Origin: Stenotrophomonas hibiscicola ATCC 19867
GTDB taxonomy: Bacteria; Pseudomonadota; Gammaproteobacteria; Xanthomonadales; Xanthomonadaceae
Length of the DNA: 64,000 bases
Direction: 5' to 3'
NCBI RefSeq assembly: GCF_000382065.1
Contig: NZ_KB907503.1
Span: 308,682-372,681, forward strand
The notes under the pieces are model-generated. The model saw only the letters and a program-made list of their open reading frames with translations. It was not told the origin of the DNA and searched no databases. This document shows positions 32,974-42,296 of the stretch, piece by piece; position 1 is the first letter of the stretch; every line of letters starts with the position of its first letter. Position numbers and translations under genes: made by a program.

Positions 32974-34379
32974 CGAAGCAGCAGCTTCAACAACCCCGCA
33001 ATCTTCGAATACGGCGGCCGCAGCCGGTCGCTGGCCGCCCACCGCGCCTGCCAGAGCACTGGCAGCCGCTTGCTCATGGCATCGAACCCGGCGCGGCCGT
33101 GGTACGCGCCCATGCCGCTGGCGCCCACCCCGCCAAACGGCAGGCCATCGGCGGCGAAGTGCAGCAGCGTGTCATTCACCGTCACCCCGCCCGCCACCAC
33201 CTGGCCGAGGATGCGCTCCACCGTCGCCTTGTCGTGGCTGAAGGGATACAGCGCCAGCGGCCGGTCGCGGGACAGCACATCGGCCAGCGCCGCCTCCAGA
33301 TCCGGATAGGCCCGCACCGGCAGGATCGGCCCGAAGATCTCCTCGCGCATCAGATCCAGGTCGTCCGTCGGGTCCAGCACCACGGTCGGCACCAGCAGAC
33401 GCTCGCGGTCGGCGCGCGCGTCATCCACCTGCGCCAGCGGAATCACCGGCACCCCGCGTTCGCGCGCCTGCGCCAGGTAGCCCTGCAGGCGTTGGTACTG
33501 GCCTTCGTTGATGATGCGGGTGTAGTCGTCGGCATCGCTGAAGTCGCCATAGCGCTCGCGCACCTGCTGCTGCAGCACCTGTACGAACTCGCGCTGGCGC
33601 GCGGTGTCGATCAGCACGTAATCCGGCGCGATACAGGTCTGGCCGGCATTGAACCACTTGCCGGTGGCCAGCCGCGCGGCGGCCTTTCCCAGTGGGAAAT
33701 CGCGGCAGACGATCGCCGGCGACTTGCCGCCCAGTTCCAACGTGACCGGCACCAGATGCTCGGCGGCGGCGGCCATCACCTTGCGGCCAACGGCCGTCGA
33801 GCCGGTGAACAGCAGATGGTCCAACGGCAGCGACGACACCGCCGCCGCTACGTCCGCATCGCCCTGCACCACCGCCACGCGATCGGGCGGGAACACACTG
33901 GCCAGCAGATCGGCCAGGAACGCGCTGGTGCGGGGCGTGTGTTCCGAAGGCTTCAGCAGCACGTGGTTGCCCGCAGCGATGGCGGTGGCCAACGGCACCA
34001 GTGCCAGCGTGACCGGGTAGTTCCAGGGCGAGATCACCCCGACCACGCCCAGCGGCGTCGGCCGCAACTGCGCGCGCGCCGGCCACAGCCGCCAGCCGGC
34101 GCCCACACGCTGTGGCTTCGACCAGCGCCGCAGGTGGCGGCGCAGGTGGTCGATGGCCGACAGCACGCTCATGCCATCGGCCAGCTTCGATTCGGTGTGG
34201 GCGCGGTGGCCGAAGTCTTCGGCGATGGCCGTGGCCATTTCGTCCAGGCGTGGCTTCAGCGCCTCGCGCAGGCGGCGCAGGTCGGCTTCGCGCTGGTCGA
34301 GCGTGGGGCGCTGCGACTGCCAGGCGCTGCGCAGGGTGTGCAGGATGGCGGGGAGCTCGGCCGGGGTGACGGTGGTCAT
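32970..34379 (-). CDS. Aldehyde dehydrogenase, coniferyl-aldehyde dehydrogenase type
   Basis: A 469-residue NAD(P)-dependent enzyme: PWNYPVTLALVPLATAIAAGNHVLLKPSEHTPRTS, FTGSTAVGRKVMAAAAEHLVPVTLELGGKSPAIV and FNAGQTCIAPDYVL with the catalytic Cys. MSKRLPVLWQARW and the short length of this group (without the extra N-terminal part) match coniferyl-aldehyde or fatty-aldehyde dehydrogenases such as CalB. Start 34379 is used. The stop TAG comes from a SMAG repeat. Substrate is unknown. Confidence 0.88.
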   Translation of the reverse strand: MTTVTPAELPAILHTLRSAWQSQRPTLDQREADLRRLREALKPRLDEMATAIAEDFGHRAHTESKLADGMSVLSAIDHLRRHLRRWSKPQRVGAGWRLWPARAQLRPTPLGVVGVISPWNYPVTLALVPLATAIAAGNHVLLKPSEHTPRTSAFLADLLASVFPPDRVAVVQGDADVAAAVSSLPLDHLLFTGSTAVGRKVMAAAAEHLVPVTLELGGKSPAIVCRDFPLGKAAARLATGKWFNAGQTCIAPDYVLIDTARQREFVQVLQQQVRERYGDFSDADDYTRIINEGQYQRLQGYLAQARERGVPVIPLAQVDDARADRERLLVPTVVLDPTDDLDLMREEIFGPILPVRAYPDLEAALADVLSRDRPLALYPFSHDKATVERILGQVVAGGVTVNDTLLHFAADGLPFGGVGASGMGAYHGRAGFDAMSKRLPVLWQARWAASDRLRPPYSKIAGLLKLLLR

Positions 34380-34413
34380 GGGCCGACTATACGGGGTGCC
34401 GCGCATCGCCATG

Positions 34414-34490
34414 GTAGTGCCGGCCGCTGGCCGGCAATGGGTTCATGTCTGCGGAGATTCATGGGGTTGCCGGCCAGCGGCCGGCACTAC
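34414..34490. repeat. SMAG dimer
   Basis: GTAGTGCCGGCCGCTGGCCG and the inverse unit, separated by a 32-base spacer that itself holds GTTCATG...ATTCATGG. It lies upstream of the aldehyde dehydrogenase and may sit within its promoter region. Confidence 0.9.
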
Positions 34491-34520
34491 CGGAATGCGA
34501 GCCGAAATGACACGGCGCAG

Positions 34521-34553
34521 AAAACAGAAAGGCCGCGGTCTGCACCGCGGCCC
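34521..34553 (-). terminator. Rho-independent terminator of the MHS transporter gene
   Basis: On the minus strand GGCCGCGGTGCAGACCGCGG-CC is followed by TTTCTGTTTT. A SMAG-like palindrome, TGCCGACCGTTGGTCGGCA (34567-34585), stands between the stop codon and this hairpin. Confidence 0.88.
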
Positions 34554-34593
34554 CTGAAACGCGGTGGGTGCCGACCGTTGGTCGGCACGCCGG

Positions 34594-36255
34594 TTACTTG
34601 GTGATATCCACGTTCTTGGTCTCGCGCAGGAACAGGCCGCCGATCACCACCGACATCAGTGCGATCGCAATCGGGTACCACAGGCCGTAGTACAGGTTGC
34701 CGGTACCGGCCACCAGCGCGAACGAGATCGCCGGCAGGAAGCCACCGAACCAGCCGTTGCCGATGTGGTACGGCAGCGACATCGAGGTGTAGCGGATGCG
34801 GGTCGGGAACAGTTCGACCAGGTAGGCGGCAATCGGGCCGTAGACCATGGTCACGTACAGCACCAGCAGCCACAGCATGAAGATGGTGCCGGCAATGTTG
34901 ATGCGCGCACCATCGGCCTTGGCCGGGTAGCCGGCAGAGGTCAGGGCGGTCTTCAGTTCCGCGCCGAACGCATCGGCCTTGGCCTTGCCTTCTTCCTTGG
35001 TCAGGCCGGCGGCCTCATACGAGGTGACGCTGGCGCTGCCCACATTCACCATCGCCAGCGAGCCGGCGGCGGCGGGCTGCACGTCGTACGGCACACCGGC
35101 CTTGGTCAGCGCAGCGGTGGCCACGTCGCAGGAGCTGGTGAACTTGCGCAGGCCCACCGGATCGAACTGGAACGAGCAGGTGGCCGGATCGGCGACGACC
35201 AGCGCCGGCGAGCTGCTGCGGGCTTCTTCGATGGCCGGGTTGGCGAAGTGGGTCAGGCCCTTGAAGATCGGGATGTAGGTGATGGCCGCCAGCAGGCAGC
35301 CGGCCAGGATGATCTTCTTGCGGCCGATGCGGTCGGACAGCCAGCCGAAGAAGATGAAGAACGGCGTGCCCAGTGCCAGCGCTGCGGCGATCAGCAGGTA
35401 GGAGGTGGTGGCATCGACCTTCAGCATGCTGCTGAGGAAGAACAGCGCGTAGAACTGTCCGCCGTACCAGACCACGGCCTGGCCAGCCGCTGCACCGAGC
35501 AGGACCAGCAACATCAGCTTCAGGTTGCCGCCCTTCAGGCTGTCGCGGAACGGGGTCTTGGAGCCCTTGCCTTCAGCCTTCATCTGCTGGAACAGCGGCG
35601 ATTCGCTCAGCTGCAGGCGGATCCATACCGAAATGCCCAGCAGCAGGATCGACACCAGGAACGGGATGCGCCAGCCCCAGGCCTCGAACGCCTCGTTGCC
35701 CAGGGTCATGCGGCAGGCCAGGATGATCAGCAGCGACAGGAACAGGCCCAGCGTGGCGGTGCACTGGATGAAGCTGGTGTACAGGCCGCGCTTGTCGTCC
35801 GGCGCGTGCTCGGCCACGTAGGTGGCGGCACCGCCGTACTCGCCGCCCATCGCCAGACCCTGGGCCAGGCGCAGGATGATCAGGATCACCGGTGCGGCAA
35901 AACCGATCGAGGCGTAGTTGGGCAGCACGCCGACCAGGAAGGTCGAGATGCCCATGATCAGGATGGTGACCAGGAAGGTGTACTTGCGGCCGATGCGGTC
36001 GCCGAGGCTGCCGAAGAAGGCCGCGCCGAACGGACGCACGAAGAAGCCGGCGGCGAACGCCAGCAGGGCGAAGATCATGCCCGTGGTTTCATTGACGCCG
36101 CTGAAGAACTGCTTGGCGATGATGGCCGCGAGCGAGCCGTACAGGAAGAAGTCATACCACTCGAAGACCGTGCCGAGGCTCGAGGCGAAGATGACCTTCT
36201 TGTGGCCCTTGGTCAGGGTGCCCGCCTTATGTGCGGTGCTGGGTGTACTGGACAT
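34594..36255 (-). CDS. MHS-family MFS transporter with large periplasmic insertion
   Basis: A 553-residue major facilitator of the metabolite:H+ symporter (proline/betaine, KgtP, ShiA) family. SSLGTVFEWYDFFLYGSLAAI, FFVRPFGAAFFGSLGDRIGRKYT, RLAQGLAMGGEYGGAATYVAEHAP and WLSDRIGRKKIILAG are diagnostic. About 110 extra residues follow the GCLLAAITYIPIFKGLTHF segment and contain two Cys (TCSFQFDPVG, TSSCDV), so this soluble loop probably faces the periplasm with a disulfide. The core family is about 430-450 residues. It lies beside a DcaP-like porin and opposite acs, suggesting uptake of a carboxylate such as acetate or propionate; the substrate is inference. Start 36255 is the MSSTPSTAHKAG methionine. 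Confidence 0.88.
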   Translation of the reverse strand: MSSTPSTAHKAGTLTKGHKKVIFASSLGTVFEWYDFFLYGSLAAIIAKQFFSGVNETTGMIFALLAFAAGFFVRPFGAAFFGSLGDRIGRKYTFLVTILIMGISTFLVGVLPNYASIGFAAPVILIILRLAQGLAMGGEYGGAATYVAEHAPDDKRGLYTSFIQCTATLGLFLSLLIILACRMTLGNEAFEAWGWRIPFLVSILLLGISVWIRLQLSESPLFQQMKAEGKGSKTPFRDSLKGGNLKLMLLVLLGAAAGQAVVWYGGQFYALFFLSSMLKVDATTSYLLIAAALALGTPFFIFFGWLSDRIGRKKIILAGCLLAAITYIPIFKGLTHFANPAIEEARSSSPALVVADPATCSFQFDPVGLRKFTSSCDVATAALTKAGVPYDVQPAAAGSLAMVNVGSASVTSYEAAGLTKEEGKAKADAFGAELKTALTSAGYPAKADGARINIAGTIFMLWLLVLYVTMVYGPIAAYLVELFPTRIRYTSMSLPYHIGNGWFGGFLPAISFALVAGTGNLYYGLWYPIAIALMSVVIGGLFLRETKNVDITK

Positions 36256-36291
36256 GGGACGCTTCCCCTCCGAAGCAATCGTTGTTGGTGA

Positions 36292-36378
36292 GTGCCGACC
36301 GTTGGTCGGCACTCAATTCGGTAGATGCCGACCTTGGCCGGCACCCCATCTCGGTAGGTGCCGGCCGCTGGCCGGCAC
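36292..36378. repeat. Three SMAG-type palindromes in series
   Basis: GTGCCGACCGTTGGTCGGCAC, GTAGATGCCGACCTTGGCCG and GTAGGTGCCGGCCGCTGGCC lie in tandem in the space between the transporter and porin genes. Two carry the GTAG head in the plus orientation. The array ends 5 bases before the porin stop codon. Confidence 0.85.
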
Positions 36379-36382
36379 GCTC

Positions 36383-37810
36383 TTAGAAGCTGTACTTCGT
36401 GGTGAACTGCAACCGGGTGATGTCACCCTTGTTGCCGTTCTCCACTTCGCGACGGCCATACATCAGCTCGGCGCCGATATCGACCTTGGGCAGCGGTGAA
36501 TAGAAGATGTTGCCGCGGACGCTCTGCACGCTCTTGGTCACCAGCGGGCCGAGGATGCTGTCGTTGTCGTAGTCGCTGCGCGCGTAGATCAGGTTGGTGC
36601 GCAGCTTCGGCGAGAACGCATGCCGCCAGCCGACGTAGCCGGCCAGCACGCCGGTCGGGTTGAGCTCATCGCGGGCCACGTCGTAGGCGCTGTCGGCGGT
36701 GATGCCCAGGCCGATGTAGCGGGCGATGCCTTCGCCGCCGGTCAGCTGGTAGTGCAGCGAATCGCTGTCACCCATCACCCACTTGCCGCCCAGGGTCAGG
36801 CCGCCGGCCACCTTGTCGGCCTTCGCGCCGGTGGCCTGGTTGTCGACCTTCAGCTGACGGACGATGCCGCCGACGCCGAAGGTGCCCCAGTCGCCCTTCC
36901 AGCCATAGCGCAGGGTCAGGTCGGGCAGGCTGCCACGGTCGGAGTTGGCGCTGGCGTTGGTCCAGGCACCGGTGACCGGGTTGCGGGTGCCGGTGAGGGT
37001 GGTGGTTTCCGGGTTTTCCAGTGCGACACTGAAGCCGCCCTGGGTGTAGCGCACCTGCGCCTGGCGCACGAAGATCACGCCGTCGGTGGGGCCGACGAAG
37101 TCGACCGCTTCGGGCAGTGCGGCCGCGTCCATGAAGTTTGACCAGGTCTGGCCGGCCAGCCAGTTGTTCCAGTACATGTAAGCGTGGCGCAGGGTCACGC
37201 CGTAGGTGTTGGTGGCGGTCTGGTTGCCCAGCGAGTTGCCGAAGAAGTCCATCTCGAAGAACGCACCGGCCTTGTTGCCCGATTCGCTGACGTTGTCGAT
37301 GCCCAGGTTGAAGCGCGAGAACTTGGCATGGGCGTTGAAATCGGTGCCCGAGCGCTTGCCGCTGCCGCCAGCGCCTTCGACCGGGGTCTGGCCCGGCAGG
37401 TACAGCGAACGGCCGGTGGCGTCGTCGGCCAGCTGGCCATCGCTGGTCTGGGTGGCCAGGAAGTCGGCCTTGATGAAGCCGCCGATCTTGACCGTGGTGC
37501 CCGGCGCGGCGCCCGGGGTGAGGGTGGTGACCTGGATCGGCTGCTTGCCGGCCGGCACCTGTGCGACCGGCTTCTGCCCGGCCTGCACCGTGCGCACTTC
37601 GGTCACGGCCTGCTGGGTCTGGCTGATCTGGGTCTGTTGTTGTTGCTGCGAAGACAGCAGCAGCTGGACCTGGCGTTCCAGTTCGGCAACGCGTGCTTCC
37701 AGTGCCTTCTCTTTGGCGGTCTCTGCGAACGCCATGCCCGGTGCGACCAGGGCGACCAGCAGGCAGGCCGCCAAAGGTGTGCGCACGGCTTTCAACGTAC
37801 GGTGGCTCAT
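36383..37810 (-). CDS. DcaP-like trimeric outer membrane porin
   Basis: A 475-residue protein with a signal peptide (RTPLAACLLVALVAPGMAFA), an N-terminal coiled coil (EKALEARVAELERQVQLLLSSQQQQQTQ) and a beta barrel ending in Phe (QFTTKYSF). KIGGFIKADFLATQTSDGQLADD, NVSESGNKAGAFFEMDFFG and WLAGQTWSNFMDAAALPEAVDFVGP are typical of DcaP, which takes up dicarboxylates or other small acids in Acinetobacter. A Gly/Pro linker joins coiled coil and barrel. It precedes the MHS symporter on the same strand and diverges from acs, so the three are likely co-regulated. Confidence 0.88.
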   Translation of the reverse strand: MSHRTLKAVRTPLAACLLVALVAPGMAFAETAKEKALEARVAELERQVQLLLSSQQQQQTQISQTQQAVTEVRTVQAGQKPVAQVPAGKQPIQVTTLTPGAAPGTTVKIGGFIKADFLATQTSDGQLADDATGRSLYLPGQTPVEGAGGSGKRSGTDFNAHAKFSRFNLGIDNVSESGNKAGAFFEMDFFGNSLGNQTATNTYGVTLRHAYMYWNNWLAGQTWSNFMDAAALPEAVDFVGPTDGVIFVRQAQVRYTQGGFSVALENPETTTLTGTRNPVTGAWTNASANSDRGSLPDLTLRYGWKGDWGTFGVGGIVRQLKVDNQATGAKADKVAGGLTLGGKWVMGDSDSLHYQLTGGEGIARYIGLGITADSAYDVARDELNPTGVLAGYVGWRHAFSPKLRTNLIYARSDYDNDSILGPLVTKSVQSVRGNIFYSPLPKVDIGAELMYGRREVENGNKGDITRLQFTTKYSF

Positions 37811-37903
37811 GTTGCCCTCTCTCCCAAGTGGCAAGGTGATGCCGCGCGTGGGGCACGGTCGAGCCGAGACTGCGGGGCGATTATGTATAGCGGCTATTCG
37901 CCA

Positions 37904-38022
37904 TTGGTCGAACCCGGGCCTGCAAGGCGCTCACTTTCGACCATGGTCTAACCAGGGTGGTGACGCGGCCGGGGGTGGATGGGGCAAACTGAGGGGGATC
38001 GGTCGTTGCGATGCTGCGACCG
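37904..38022. promoter_or_regulatory. Bidirectional dcaP-like/acs control region with inverted repeats
   Basis: TGGTCGAA (37905-37912) and TTCGACCA (37936-37943) are exact inverted copies 31 bases apart centre to centre, about three helical turns. The second is embedded in the palindrome GACCATGGTC (37939-37948). A second pair, CGGTCG-N11-CGACCG, is at 38000-38022, close to the acs start. The 245-base gap holds no gene. Such arrays suit a LuxR-type activator such as CrbR, which is encoded downstream of acs; this is inference. Confidence 0.55.
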
Positions 38023-38055
38023 CACATACAAAGTCAACGTGCAAGTGAGGGTGCC

Positions 38056-39999
<1,944 letters not shown>

Positions 40000-40009
40000 C
40001 GTACGACCC

Positions 40010-40049
40010 GGGGTCGGATCCCTTTCCGCAAGGAAAGGGCTCTGACCCC
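40010..40049 (+). repeat. GGGTCGGA-family hairpin after acs
   Basis: GGGGTCGGATCCCTTTCC-GCAA-GGAAAGGGCTCTGACCCC begins 11 bases after the acs stop codon. Sixteen of eighteen arm positions pair. Confidence 0.85.
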
Positions 40050-40079
40050 ATCTGCTTTCCCCCACGGTTCCCCCCGACC

Positions 40080-40745
40080 ATGACCACCCTCCTGATTGCC
40101 GATGACCACCCGCTGTTCCGCGAAGCCCTGCGTGGGGCCGTGCAGCGGGTCATCCCCGGCGTGCAGCTGTTCGAGGCCGACAGCGTGGAAGCGTTGTATG
40201 CACTGGCCGACCAGCACAACGACGCCGACCTGGTCCTGATGGACCTCAACATGCCTGGCGCACAGGGTTTCAACGCGCTGGTGCACATGCGCTCGCTGCA
40301 CCCGCACCTGCCGGTGGTGGTGGTGTCCGCACGTGAGGAGGCCACGGTGATGCGCCGCGCGCTCGACCACGGTGCGCTGGGCTTCATTCCGAAGTCTGCG
40401 GATTCGGACACCATCGGCCATGCGCTGGGCGCCATCCTCGATGGCGAGACCTGGGCACCGCCGGAAGCGCACAACGTGCCGCCTACCGGCAGCGAAGAAC
40501 GCGAAGTCGGCCAGCGCCTGCGCGAGCTGACCCCGCAGCAGTTCCGCGTCCTGCAGATGCTCGGCGCTGGGCGCTTGAACAAGCAGATCGCCTACGACCT
40601 CAGCGTCTCCGAAGCGACGATCAAGGCCCACGTCACCGCCATCCTGCGCAAGCTGGGCGTGACCAACCGCACCCAGGCCGTGCTGATGGCCGGCAAGCTG
40701 GCGATCGACGACGACGCCATCGTGCTGCCGCCGGAAGAAGACTGA
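40080..40745 (+). CDS. crbR: LuxR-family response regulator, CrbR/ErdR (AgmR)-like
   Basis: A 221-residue two-domain regulator. The receiver starts LLIADDHPLFREALRG (Asp8, Asp9) with phospho-acceptor Asp55 in LVLMDLNMPG and Lys in GFIPKSADSD. The C-terminal LuxR helix-turn-helix is LTPQQFRVLQMLGAGRLNKQIAYDLSVSEATIKAHVTAILRKLGVTNRTQAV (about 148-198). CrbR/ErdR proteins activate acs in Vibrio and Pseudomonas with the SSS-domain kinase CrbS/MxtR. The position right after acs and the matching kinase 1.5 kb away support the assignment. The gene symbol is by homology of context. Confidence 0.82.
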   Translation: MTTLLIADDHPLFREALRGAVQRVIPGVQLFEADSVEALYALADQHNDADLVLMDLNMPGAQGFNALVHMRSLHPHLPVVVVSAREEATVMRRALDHGALGFIPKSADSDTIGHALGAILDGETWAPPEAHNVPPTGSEEREVGQRLRELTPQQFRVLQMLGAGRLNKQIAYDLSVSEATIKAHVTAILRKLGVTNRTQAVLMAGKLAIDDDAIVLPPEED

Positions 40746-40755
40746 GACCTCCGCT

Positions 40756-40780
40756 GTAGAGCCGAGCCCATGCTCGGTTG
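40756..40780 (+). repeat. SMAG palindrome beside the RAYT gene (downstream side)
   Basis: GTAGAGCCGAGCCCATGCTC, a single unit 11 bases after the crbR stop and 20 bases before the transposase stop codon. Confidence 0.88.
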
Positions 40781-40799
40781 CTCTTCGCCAGGTTCCAGA

Positions 40800-41255
40800 T
40801 CACGCTTCAAGCGGCCATCGACTCCACACATAGGGGTATTCCCCGATGCGCGTGGCCAATCCTGCACGCACGGGATTGGCCGCGATGTACATCGCCTGCG
40901 TGCGCAGGCATTCATCGCCGCGCAGCGGATGATCGTAGTATCCCGCCTGCCCGATCGGCGCGCTCGCATCAACGCGCCTGGCGATGGATCTTCCACTCCG
41001 GGACTTCAGGATCTGCATGCAGCCGGCCAGCGTGCCCGTACGCAGCTCGATCAACCAATGCAGGTGGTCCGGCATGATCACCCAGGCCAGGGAGAAGGTA
41101 CGACCGGTTTGCTCGACTGTGCGCAGCGCTTCGATCAGCAGATCGACGTTGCCCTTGTCACTGAACCAGGGACGACGCGCATGCGTCACCGTCGTAAGGG
41201 CATAGACATTGCCGGTATGCGACCAACGACCATAACGGAGTGCGGGACTGGCCAT
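40800..41255 (-). mobile_element. REP-associated tyrosine transposase (RAYT), Y1/IS200-like
   Basis: A 151-residue HUH nuclease. The HUH motif is MPDHLHWLIE (His64 and His66), and the catalytic tyrosine is probably Tyr123 in LRTQAMYIAANPVRAGL, the hallmark of RAYTs. GNVYALTTVTHARRPWF and GYYDHPLRGDE are also shared with the family. RAYTs nick and are thought to spread REP palindromes. This one is bracketed by GTAG palindromes of the SMAG class (40756-40780 and 41331-41390), the same class found some twenty times in the window, so it is the plausible source enzyme. It is intact and has a normal start. Confidence 0.87.
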
Positions 41256-41330
41256 GCGAAGACGCTATGGCACGCGTGACAGCCTCTCCATCAGTGCAAC
41301 ACCGCAATGCTTGTCAGCCAAAACCCTGAT

Positions 41331-41390
41331 GTAGAGCCGAGCCCATGCTCGGCTGACATGCAAAGCAGCCGAGCGTGGGCTCGGCTCTAC
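41331..41390. repeat. SMAG dimer beside the RAYT gene (upstream side)
   Basis: GTAGAGCCGAGCCCATGCTC and an inverse unit ending GGCTCTAC, separated by 13 bases. It lies between the transposase start and mntP. Confidence 0.9.
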
Positions 41391-41402
41391 AGATTTCCCT
41401 GC

Positions 41403-41978
41403 TTACCCCACGCCGTGCAGGTGTTCGTACAGGATCGTCGCGCCGATGATCATCAGGATCACGCCGCCGATGATCTCGGCACGCTTGCCGACCATGCTGC
41501 CCAGCACGCGGCCGAGCATGATGCCGACGGTGACCATGGTCAGCGTGCACAGACCGATGACCGCCGCCATCACGCCGATATGGACGTCCATGAAGGCCAG
41601 GCCGATGCCCACGGCCATCGCGTCGATGCTGGTGGCGAAACCGGTCAGCGCCAGCTTCCAGAAGCCGTGGTGCTGCGAAGGGTCTTCGTCTTCCTCGGCA
41701 CTGTCCGGGAGCAGGCCGTTGTAGATCATGTGGATGCCCAGCGCGCCGAGCAGGCCGAAGGCGATCCAGTGGTCGAAGGCTTCGACGTACTGCAGCGCGG
41801 CGCGACCGAGCAGCCAGCCGATGATGGGCGTGATCGCCTCGATGACGCCGAAGATGATGCCGGCCCGCAGTGCATCGCGGAACACCGGCTTGCGCATGGC
41901 CGCACCCTTGCCGATCGCCGCAGCGAAGGCATCGGTGGACATGGCAAAGCCGATCAGGAGGATCGAAATGGGGGACAT
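41403..41978 (-). CDS. mntP: Manganese efflux pump MntP
   Basis: A 191-residue membrane protein with about six hydrophobic segments. The paired [15 protein letters not shown] and [17 protein letters not shown] segments contain the Asp residues used for Mn2+ in MntP. A charged central loop ([17 protein letters not shown]) follows the first half. It exports manganese from the cytoplasm. Start 41978 is the ATG just after the riboswitch leader; the frame is open further but lies inside that element. The upstream riboswitch at 42050-42160 fits regulation by Mn2+. Confidence 0.93.
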   Translation of the reverse strand: MSPISILLIGFAMSTDAFAAAIGKGAAMRKPVFRDALRAGIIFGVIEAITPIIGWLLGRAALQYVEAFDHWIAFGLLGALGIHMIYNGLLPDSAEEDEDPSQHHGFWKLALTGFATSIDAMAVGIGLAFMDVHIGVMAAVIGLCTLTMVTVGIMLGRVLGSMVGKRAEIIGGVILMIIGATILYEHLHGVG

Positions 41979-42049
41979 GGACAGCGGCTGAGGTCGGGCT
42001 AGGACGGACGCACGGCCTGCGCTCGCGCCCAACCTGACGTTGCGCGCGC

Positions 42050-42160
42050 GGGCCGCTGGTCTCGCCAACCATCATGGTTGTCCACGCCACGGCGCACTGG
42101 CCGAGTATGTTGACGTGGACGATTCCTGCGAAGGAATCCGGCTACTCCCCAAGGGGACGC
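42050..42160 (-). promoter_or_regulatory. yybP-ykoY manganese riboswitch upstream of mntP
   Basis: On the minus strand, in order: GGGGAGTAGCC (42140-42150), CGTCAACATACTCGG (about 42101-42115) and GGCGAGACCAGCGGCC (42051-42066). These are the conserved blocks of the yybP-ykoY Mn2+ riboswitch, and a hairpin GATTCC-TTCGCA-GGAATC lies between the first two. It ends about 72 bases before the mntP start. The boundaries are approximate. Confidence 0.9.
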
Positions 42161-42263
42161 GAAGCTTAGCATCGCGATTCGCGCGTGGCGCATTTCCAGC
42201 GAAACGCGCAGGCAGGGCTGGTTTGTATAGCGATGGCTATATCGGCGCCGTGCAGCGCGCGGA

Positions 42264-42287
42264 AGCCGAGCATAGGCTCGGCTCTAC
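42264..42287 (-). repeat. SMAG palindrome, single
   Basis: The minus-strand unit starts GTAGAGCCGAGCCTATGCTC. It lies between crbS and the mntP leader. The remaining bases between it and the riboswitch (42161-42263) should carry the mntP promoter but show no strong match. Confidence 0.85.
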
Positions 42288-42296
42288 AGTTGCCAA

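Noticed and set aside
34414..34490. SMAG repeats as CRISPR repeats or attachment sites
   Set aside because: The palindromes are dispersed singly, as dimers or in short clusters without regular spacers, and no cas, integrase or tRNA gene is near.
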